A DNA stretch of 64,000 nt, taken from contig CM043961.1 of NCBI GenBank assembly GCA_014529385.2, positions 11,948,478 through 12,012,477 on the forward strand, read 5' to 3'. The position numbers and the translations under genes were made by a program. Of this stretch, positions 56,132 to 64,000 are shown piece after piece. This DNA comes from Adiantum capillus-veneris (Eukaryota > Streptophyta > Polypodiopsida > Polypodiales > Pteridaceae). Each line of letters opens with the position of its first letter. Position 1 is the stretch's first letter. The notes below the pieces were generated by a model. The model was not told the DNA's origin and searched no databases. It was given only the letters and a program-made list of their open reading frames with translations.

Positions 56132-58133
56132 TGTTGCTAAATTGGCTTTATCTGACATAAAAATAATTCTAAATGAATTATTGGATTTATAAGTGAGAGG
56201 GTTTTCTCGCTTGGAACATTAGGAAAAATAATTCTAAATGAATTATTGGAATTTTAAGTGAGAGGGTTTTTCTCACTGGAGACATCCGAGTATAGAGTAT
56301 TCCTAGTGCGTCAGTCAAAGTAATGACGGGAGCACTAAGAACGGGAATATCTGTAAGGCCACCAGGAATTGGTACTTCTGATGCATCACATCGGATGGGT
56401 GACGGGGAGCATCGGGAAGAAGTATTCGACCATCCGGGAACGGACATCTCTGATGCGTCATAGGATGGGTGACATAGAGCATCGCGAAGGAGATTGTACC
56501 GTAAGTTCGGTAGGAAAGGACTAGGTGATGGGTATTCCCGATGCGTCACAAGGTGGGTGACGGGTGCATCGGAAAGGGAATATCCATAGTCGGGAGGAAA
56601 TTCCGAACTGTGTTAGAATTGTGCACAAGGAAAGGCAAGCACTTGAATGAAGATGGGTTCAGAGGAAACTTTGAGGAAAAACGGATGCTTTTTGAGAAAG
56701 TGGAATTGCTTTTCGGGAAAGCAAATGCTTTCCCGTGAGAAAGTCTATGTTTGCATTGCAACTGTGCGTGTGATTGCATCTAGGGACGCCTGGCAAGTGC
56801 TGTGAAAGCATTGTTTTTAACTTATAAGGTTTTCTTGAGTTTTTGGACAGATTCAGACCATTTTTAAAGGTGACCGGTTGCCCACTTAATAAGTGGGCAG
56901 CCATCCGATAAATAAGGCAACAGATCAGCCAGCGTTTTCTCTCTCTTTTTTTTGGCGAAACAACAGCCTTTAAATAAAATAAAAAATAATAAAAAAAAAA
57001 CAACGGAAAAACGGCCGCGATCTCTACACGAGCAGCTATTCGTGCCCGTGGCCGGGAGCTATAAAAGCATCTCATGCCCTCACTCAGAGGGAAGGATCAG
57101 TTTTTACAAGAAGGAGATGTTGCTGCAGAGTTCACCCTGCAAAGAAGACGTTTGCCGATGATGCCCATGGCTGTTCCAAGTGTACCCGATGTCGCCAAGA
57201 CCCAGTGCGCGAGTTCCCTCGCGAAGAAGTACCTACGGGGCATGTTTCCATTGCGACAAGCTGCTGTTTTTCTCTGTTTTCAGCCCATAAACGTCGTAGA
57301 CGGGGCTGATTTACGAGAAGGAACCCGAGAACACACCTCTTTTGTGTGTAGGATTGGAAGAGAGGAATTTTCTATGTAGAGATCTCTTCCGGGGAATTGC
57401 TTTTCGAGAATCGAGTTCCGTTTCGAGCGTCGAGACTTTGAAGGTAACGATTTTCATGTTATGATCTTTGAGTATTTGATTGCAGGTGTACTTCCTCTTC
57501 GTGAGGGAGTAGGAGCAGAGGAAGGCATGAGCCTCTGCAGGAGAAAAGCGCTCTGTGGAACTAGAGCCAGATCAGCCCAAGGGTTTCGTACCCGAGTTTG
57601 GGAAGTAGATCCACGGATCGGAGAGAGGTAGTCTCTCAAGTTGTGATCCGGAAGTTGGGATTCCCAAGTAAGGAGTTCGTGTCCGGGAAAGCAGAGTTGT
57701 TCTGCGGGAAGAGGACTCTGGAAAGAGAGTTGGAAAAGAGTTGCAGGGATGACATGCCCTGAGTCTGGAAGGTGAGAACCAGAGGTGAGAACCTTGATTC
57801 TCGAGGAATTGGAATAAGGAACGGAAGTTCCTTGGAATAGGGTTTTGCCCTAGGAATCGGAAGCTGAGGCTTCCGGGAGCCATCAAGTCTTATTCTAGAA
57901 CGAACGTGGTAATACGTTCAGTTCAAGTGCTTGTATAGACTTCTCCTCAGTAATAAAGATACTATTACGGGGGGGGACCAGCTCATCTTCTGGTCCCCAG
58001 TATTGTGTCGATCTTCTCACTCTCTATCTCTCTCTCTATTTATTTCTCTCTATATCCTCTGGCTTCAGTAATAAATGATAAATCCTATTTATCCGAATGT
58101 ATTTTATATTGTTATACTCTCCCGTTTGTGACA
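56132..58133 (+). repeat. Solo LTR, 2.0 kb family, copy a
   Basis: It starts TGTTGCTAAATTGGC, ends GTTTGTGACA, and is flanked by CGCGT at 56127-56131 and 58134-58138. A TATA box (TATAAAAG, 57060-57067) and AATAAA at 57952-57957 fit an LTR with a promoter and a polyadenylation signal. There is no internal region or second LTR, so it is a solo LTR. Frames inside it (for example 57074-57379) lack known domains. Confidence 0.85.
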
Positions 58134-58250
58134 CGCGTCTTGCTAGAGGCTCACAAAGTGCCAGTCTAGGTCCTATGCTAAACTAAGACCGACGCTAGAT
58201 TGGAGCAGAAGAACTGTAGTGCGCACGTGACATTGGAGGTGGTTCAGTGT
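58134..58250. other. Unclassified insertion, right part
   Basis: Continuation of the sequence split by solo LTR a (CGCGTCTTGCTAGAGG). It passes into gag coding sequence near 58251. Confidence 0.35.
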
Positions 58251-58738
58251 TTCAAGGTATGATTGGACCTTCCACAGGTTATATGCTAGGGATTGTGTTT
58301 GTGACAATGCAACCAAGCATGGTTAACCCTATGTATGGGAAAATGGGTGTCCACCCAGGTTTTCAGGATGCCTATGGTCAATTTGGAATGCTTGGAACAC
58401 AGTTTGGTATGGCTCGTTTTTCGTAGCCGTATGCCCAAAATGTAGATATGACAGGCAAAACAGGTGATGCGAGTGCTGGAATGGACAATCCTGGAGCGCC
58501 ACTTTTACGGGCACGTGTTCATGACAATTTGACTCCTTTGAGTCAGCCTAGGGATTACAAGGAAGGTGGACAGAGAGTGAGGTTTGAAACTTTCAGGGAA
58601 ATTGAGGATCAACTGAAGGCTTTGACCTTCATACAACAGTTTGATGCAACTTATCTTGGAGGAAACTTGAGAGAGTCGTCGAAGGTACGCAAGGTTGCCA
58701 CTTTCTTGAAAGGGAATGCGCTTCAACGGTGGACCGCA
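58251..58738 (+). pseudogene. Gypsy-type gag, second fragment (Gypsy-2)
   Basis: A frame reads MIGPSTGYMLG, then a Met/Gly-rich stretch (MYGKMGVHPGFQDAYGQFGM) with one stop, then from 58448 REIEDQLKALTFIQQFDATY and KVRKVATFLKGNALQRWTA. The last block is the classic gag capsid core. It is cut at WTA by Element-4, and the coding resumes at 63554. Confidence 0.75.
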
Positions 58739-59387
58739 TGTCACAAACTGCTGACGTGTCGAGCCACTGAAGAACGGAGCCAACCTGCAGATCCTGGCCA
58801 AGGGGTCTAAACCCTAGAAGAAGGAGCAGAAGAAGAAGAAGTCCTACCAACTTATGGGACCCTGTCTGATGGGGTACAGGGGACCTAAAGGCATTAAAAG
58901 TAAAGCGGGATTAAAACACGTACACACACACACAAAGCGTAGAAGATGATGACGTGAAAAATGTACGGACATCCCACCAAACGCATTGACATGCCGATGT
59001 GGCAGCTGTATGGATTTCCATAATTTGCATTGGCAGCTTTTCACGCCAGTTTTTGGGACCAGATGATTTTGAGTTTGATGCTTTTCATGTAACCGCTTTT
59101 CATAGGCCAAGGGCCTTTAAATATGTGTCATGGACACATTCTTTGGCATGCTTCAGGGTGAGGGCAGAGCGTGGAGTACCGCCTTGTACTAAGTTGAAGC
59201 AATATAAAGAAAAGACTGAAAGGGGCTCCAATTATTGGGCCAATGCTCTCTTGGAGTCTTAGGGTGGAACTCCGCCACTCCCCATCTCGTGTGTTGTGCA
59301 TCTCTGTTAGTTCAGTTGTTATTTGAAGTGCTTAAAGTTGTTCAGTTTGTTCTTTTCCATTGGCATGTGGTGCCCGTCCCCGTTACA
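58739..59387 (+). repeat. Element-4 5' LTR
   Basis: 649 bp, TGTCACAAAC...CCGTTACA. It has two copies of a repeat of about 40 bp at 58950-59036, where the 3' LTR has three. Confidence 0.85.
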
Positions 59388-60436
59388 TGTGTGCTTTTCT
59401 GAAAGCATACCGGTCCTACCAAACAACAGACAGAGCAAGGTGGCGCTTTCAAAGTTTACTGGAAATTATATTACAGAAGCTTCTTGTCCTGACCTCGGAC
59501 TTATTAGCCGCTCCCACCCTTACTCCATCGCGCATCGGGCGCGCTCCCGTCTTCATCGCTCTGTCTTACAAGGCATAAGCCATAAAGATCACTTGCAAGA
59601 GAAGGATCAAAGATTTTTCGAGTCACTGTTTTTCTCAGATGCAGGGCCATGCAGTGGTGGAAGTCTATAGCTTCCAAGCCGCACACTCCAAGGACTTCGC
59701 AAGCTTTCAAGAAATTTTTCCCCGAAGTTACATGCCTTTAAACATCTTTCTTCAGATTGCAACTTCTGGCAGACTGGGGTATCCTTAAAGGCTTGCCACA
59801 AAAACCCTAGCAGATTAAAGCTTGAAATTCCTCGACATCTCTCAACCGGTGTCTCTTTTTGAACTGATAACCTTGGAGGTCTTGTGTGATTGGTATATCT
59901 TGGGGCTACCGTCACCGTCACAGGAACACTGCGTGTCGAGGCTTGTTTCGACTATTCAAGAGTTTATGGACCATGCTCTGGTCGGCTACAACCTTATGGA
60001 AGAAATCTAACCCTAATTTTGGTGCAATGTTCAGGGTGGAAAACCAGTCATCTTTCGAGCTCGATTGATGTCGATATAGCTTTTTGAGTTTGAGCTTTGT
60101 TTGAGAAATTGTTTGGTGATCTTGTTTGGAAATTGTCTGAAATGGATGGTATTTGTTTTACACTTGTCTTGGTGCAGATTTGAATTGTTTTGACTTTGGT
60201 TTTAATATTGGTTTCACTGCTTGGTGATTTACTCCCGAGTGGAGTAGTGAGAAATGATGTTTGAGAATGCTTGCTCATACTCATGGCTAGGACCCTTCTG
60301 GTTATTTACAGAGGGGGGGGGGAGTATTGTTGTTACTCATGGCCCGGACCTGGATGGTTATTTACCGGGGGGGGGGGAGGGTATTAAGAAGTAGTCTGAG
60401 CAGTGGTTTCTCTTGGCACCTCCAAACGACGCAGGC
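59388..60436 (+). other. Element-4 interior, left part
   Basis: No coding sequence recognised; frames up to 115 codons have no motif. Near its right end are two copies of a motif (CTCATGG..AGGACC..GGTTATTTAC followed by a G-run) at 60278-60323 and 60333-60380. Confidence 0.5.
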
Positions 60437-62398
60437 TGTTGCTAAATTGGCTTTATCCGACAAGAAAATAATTCTAAATGAATTATTGGATTTATAAGTG
60501 AGAGGGTTTTCTCGCTTGGGACCCCAAGAAAAATAATTATAAATGAATTATTGGAATTCTAAATGAGAGGGTTTTTCTCACTAGAGACATCCAAGTACAG
60601 AGTATTCCTAGTGCGTCGTTCAGAGTAATGATGGGAGCACTGTGAAAGGGAATATCTGTAAGGCCACCAGGAACGAGTACTTCTGATGCGTCACATCGGA
60701 TGGATGACAGGGAGCATCGGGAAGAAGTATCCGACCATCCGAGAGCGGACATTTCTGATGCGTCATAGGATGGGTGACATAGAGCATCGTGAAGGAGATT
60801 GTACCGTAAGTTCGGTAGGAAAGGACTAGGTGATGGGTATCCCTGATGCGTCACAAGGTGGGTCACGGGTGCATCGGAAAGAGGATATCCATAGTCGATT
60901 GGAAATTCCGAACTGTGTTAGAATTGTGCACAAGGAAAAGCAAGCACTTGAATGAAGATGGGTTCAAAGGAAACTTTGAGGAAAAACAGATGCTTTCTAA
61001 GGAAGCGGAATTGCTTTTTGGGAAAGCAGATGCTTTCCCGCGAGGAAGTCTATGTCTGCATTGCAACTGTGCATGTGATTGCATCCAGGGACGCTTGGGA
61101 AGTGCTGTGAAAGCATTGTTTTTAACTTATAAGGTTTTATTGAGTTTTTGGACAAATTTAGACCATTTTAAAAGGTGACCGACCGCCCACTTAATAAGTG
61201 GGAAGCCTATGATTAAATAAAGCAGTATAAACCAGCCAACGATTTTTCTCTCTTTTTTTGGGAGAATAACGCAAAAAAAAAAGAAAAAAAGGGCTTCGAT
61301 CTCTACGCGAGTAGCCTGCGCGCTCAGCTATTCGTGCCGTGGCCAGGAGCTATAAAAGCATCACATGCTCTCACTCAGAGGAGGAGATCAGTTTTTGCAA
61401 GAAGAAGATGATGCTGCAGATTACATCCGCAAAGAAGATGTGCCCATGGCTGCCCCAAGTGTACTAGATGTCGCCAAGACCCAGTGCGCGAGTTCCCTCG
61501 CGAAGAAGTGCCTATGGAGCGGGTTTCCATCACGACAAGTTGCTGTTTTTCTCTGTTTTCAGCCCATAAACGTCGTAGACGGGGCTGATTCACGAGAAGG
61601 AACCGGAGAACACACCTCTTTTGTGTGTAGGATTGGAAGAGAGGATTTTCTATGAAGAGATCTCTTCCGGGGAATTGCTTTTCGAGAACCGAGTTGCGTT
61701 TCGAGCGTCGAGACTTTGAAGGTAACGATTTTTATGTTATGAACTTTGAGTATTTGTTTGCAAGTGTACTTCCTCTTAGTGAAGGAGTAGGAGCAGAGGA
61801 AGGCATGAGCCTCTGCAGGAGAAAGCGCTCTGAGGAACTAGAGCCAAATCAGCCCAAGGGTTTCGTACCCAAGTTTGGGAAGCAGATCCACGGATCGAAG
61901 AAAGATAGACTCTTGAGATGTGATCCGGAAGTTGAATTCCCAAGGGAAGGACTTCGTGTCCAGGAAAGCGGAGTTATTCTGCAGGAAGAGGACTCTAGAA
62001 ACAGAGTCGGAAAAGAGTTGTAGGGATGCCATGCCCTGAGTCTGGAAGGTGAGATCCAGAGGCGAGAACTATGATTCTCGAGGATTTGGAATAAGGAACG
62101 GAAGTTCCTTGGAATAGGGTTTTGCCCTAGGAATAGGAAGCCGAGGGTTTCGCGAACCATCAAGTCTCATTCTAGAACGAACGTGGTAATACTTTCGGTT
62201 CAAGTGCTTGTATAGACTTGTCCTTAGTAATAAAGATACTACTAGGGGGGGGGATCAGCCCATCTTCTAGTCCCCAGTACTGTGTCGATCCTCTCTCTCT
62301 CTCTCTCTCTCTCTCTATATCCTCTGGCTTCAGTATTAAGCGATCAATTCTATTTATCCGAGTATATTCTATATTGCTATGCGCTCCCATTTGTGACA
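60437..62398 (+). repeat. Solo LTR, 2.0 kb family, copy b
   Basis: 1962 bp, TGTTGCTAAATTGGC...TTTGTGACA, similar to copy a along its whole length. TATA box at 61351-61358 and AATAAA at 62229-62234. CAGGC precedes it (60432-60436) and CAGGC is readable at 62397-62401 overlapping the final CA, a likely target duplication. It is nested in Element-4. A CT run lies at 62290-62317 and a G-run near 62245. Confidence 0.82.
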
Positions 62399-62855
62399 GG
62401 CTGTTGTTTGGGAGGCGTTTGGTTGTAAAAGGCCTCTATATCTCCTGGCCCGGACCTTTTTAGGTTATGCGGGAGGAGTGATGAGGGAGTCGTTGAACAA
62501 CTCATGGCCCGGACTTGGATGGTTATTTGCGGGGGGAGTGTTCGTCGACGACTTTATGTTTCTATGTCTTGTAACATGCATATGTGAGCATTTGTGTTGC
62601 ATTGTGATGGGCCTACCACTGAATATTCCTTGTTGAATGAGATTTAAACCAACGACCTAGGATATCAATAGCTCCAATATGGAATGAGACTCCTTATTCG
62701 ATGAGATTTTTTTGGGAAGCCGACGACCCAAGATATTAAGAGCTTCAATTTGGAATGAGAAAACTGATTGTCCCTCGGAAAATTTTGAGCTAACTTGAGT
62801 TGTTTTGCAGACATGTCGTAATCCCGGATGATTACTTTCTTTCAAGCAGGAGGGA
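62399..62855 (+). other. Element-4 interior, right part, with polypurine tract
   Basis: Two more copies of the CTCATGGCCCGGAC...GGTTAT...GGGGG motif lie at about 62440-62480 and 62500-62540, then non-coding sequence. The interior ends with the tract CAAGCAGGAGGGA at 62843-62855. Confidence 0.55.
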
Positions 62856-63553
62856 TGTCACAAACTGCTGACGTGTTGAGCCATTGAAGAACGGAGCCAA
62901 CATGTAGATCCCGGTCGAGGGGCCTAAACCCTAATAAGCAACAACAGAGGAAGAAGTTCTATTAACTTATGGGACCCCGTCCGATGGGGGCCAAGGGACC
63001 TAAAGGCATTAAAACAAAAGCGAGACCAACACACGCGCAAAAAAAATAAAAAAACACGCAAAAAAAAAAGCGTAGAAGATGATGACGTGATTGCTGTACG
63101 GATAGCCTGCAAAACGCACTAACATGCTGACGTGGCACTTGTATGGATTTCCGTGTTTTACATTGATGACGTGGCAGATGTATAGATTTCTGTAATTTGC
63201 GTTGGCAGCTTTTCACGCTAGTTTTTGGGACCAGATGCTTTTGAGTTTGATGCTTTTTATGCAACTGCTTTTCATAGGCCAAGGACCTTTAAATATGTGC
63301 CATGGGCTCATTCTTTGGCATGCTTCCGGGTGAAGGTGCAGAGCGTGGAGTACTACCTTGTATTGAGTTGAAGCAATATAAAGAAGTATCGAAAGGGGCC
63401 CCAAGGTTTGGGGCTTGTGCTCTCTTGGGGTGGAACTCCGTCACTCCTCGTCTCGTGTGTTGTGCATCTCTTTCAGTTTAGTTGTTAATTGAAGTGCTTA
63501 AAATTGTTCAGTCTGTTCTTTTCCGTTGGCGCGTGGTGCCCATTCCCGTGACA
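62856..63553 (+). repeat. Element-4 3' LTR
   Basis: 698 bp ending CCCGTGACA. A-rich runs at 63040-63069 and three copies of the TGACGTG-type repeat at 63083-63208 account for most of the length difference from the 5' LTR. Confidence 0.87.
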
Positions 63554-63812
63554 CCGCATTGTTGAATCAGGGTCAAGCCCCTACAACGTGGGTCCAATTC
63601 AACAGCTTTTTGCATCTGCATGGCTTACAAACACTTTTGAAGTGGATGCGATGGCAGAATGGCACGAGTTGAATGCTAAACACTGTGCAAATCTTGAAGA
63701 GTACAATAAACAGGTTTGGGCCGCACTGTTGCTAGTATCCTCCTATAGGTTTGTGCCATTGTCAGGACAGATCGAGAAGTACTGTTGTGGATTGCTCAAG
63801 AAAATAAGGGTG
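63554..63812 (+). pseudogene. Gypsy-type gag, third fragment (Gypsy-2)
   Basis: It directly continues the gag cut by Element-4: LLNQGQAPTTWVQF, then after a one- or two-base shift QLFASAWLTNTFEVDAMAEW, HELNAKHCANLEEYNKQVWA and LPLSGQIEKYCCGL-like sequence. This is the C-terminal half of the gag capsid domain. It is ended by another LTR-like sequence at 63811. Confidence 0.75.
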
Positions 63813-64000
63813 TAACAGACTTGGGACACTCCAAGTCGAGATTCTATCGCGACACCACAAGAATTCACTTGAAAACAGTTCACAGTTCACAATTGATTCA
63901 ACACTGGCCTGGCGGATTTCCGTGCCTAGAGATTTTGGCCCCAAAGATTGGCGCCCCGTTCGGTATTTCTTTTTGTATTAATTTGCAACTCAAAGTACAA
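63811..64000 (-). repeat. Start of another Element-4-type LTR, reverse, cut by window end
   Basis: TGTAACAGACTTGGGAC... followed by TTTTGGCCCCAAAGATTGG and GCGCCCCGTTCGGTATTTCT parallels 49899-50095 of the reverse LTR (TATTGGCCCCAAACCTTGG, CGGTATTTCTTTAT). The rest lies beyond the window. Confidence 0.65.

Larger units (their letters stand above)
58739..63553 (+). mobile_element. Element-4: non-autonomous LTR retrotransposon
   Basis: It is bounded by related LTRs (649 and 698 bp) beginning TGTCACAAACTGCTGACGTG, with CCGCA repeated at 58734-58738 and 63554-63558. A purine tract GCAGGAGGGA directly precedes the right LTR. The interior (59388-62855) holds a nested solo LTR. Without that it is about 1.5 kb and has no gag or pol motif, so the element must depend on enzymes from others. 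No convincing primer site was found after the left LTR. Confidence 0.85.

Noticed and set aside
57074..57379. ORF of 101 codons inside the 2.0-kb solo LTR
   Set aside because: The second LTR copy does not keep the same frame throughout and no domain is present; it is more likely transcribed LTR sequence.

Overview
The window is plant nuclear DNA made almost entirely of retrotransposons, with one small piece of host gene. The evidence for a plant is the Ty1/copia elements primed by initiator tRNA-Met, the Ty3/gypsy polyproteins, and a two-exon fragment of a plant-type TMEM50-like membrane protein. The repeat density and TE-filled spacers suggest a large-genome land plant, possibly a fern or lycophyte. 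That last point is inference. I found no bacterial operon, CRISPR array, tRNA or rRNA by eye.

Left part (1-14198): a heavily decayed Ty3/gypsy element runs forward with gag, zinc knuckles, protease, RT, RNase H and integrase. A 3' ORF with a second retropepsin-like motif follows, then a polypurine tract near 9250. A short DUF7869-like remnant lies upstream. From 9.3 to 14.2 kb there is a second polypurine tract/LTR start (11343-11361), a GT/GA microsatellite and unrecognised broken ORFs.

Middle (14199-46840): three copia elements and a LINE array are nested together. Copia-1 (14199-25047, forward, dead) was split just before its 3' LTR by Copia-2 (19295-24823, reverse). Copia-2 has identical 219-bp LTRs, a TAAAG target duplication and one uninterrupted 1321-codon gag-pol ORF, so it looks young and possibly competent. 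Copia-1 ends directly in the CT tract of the first of five head-to-tail LINE units (A-E, about 3.05 kb period). All five units share the same inactivating frameshifts. Only unit A keeps a full ORF1 and only unit E keeps the true 3' end. Copia-3 (31383-36872, reverse, dead, TSD TTAAG) sits inside unit B.

Host gene (47527-48600): exons 1 and 2 of a TMEM50-like gene with good GT-AG sites. Exon 3 was not found, so the gene is either cut or has a very long TE-filled intron.

Right part (49.4-64 kb): layers of LTR-element debris. A gypsy-type gag is split into at least three pieces by insertions. One is Element-4 (58739-63553, TSD CCGCA), a non-autonomous LTR element with no visible pol. Two related solo LTRs of about 2.0 kb (56132-58133, TSD CGCGT; and 60437-62398 inside Element-4) carry a TATA box and polyadenylation signals. 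Reverse-oriented LTRs of the Element-4 family lie at 49899-50551 and at the window end.

The observations most worth following are the twin stem-loops before copia gag, the mosaic RT block shared by two copia subfamilies, the tandem LINE array, and a variable-copy TGACGTGG repeat in the Element-4 family LTR.
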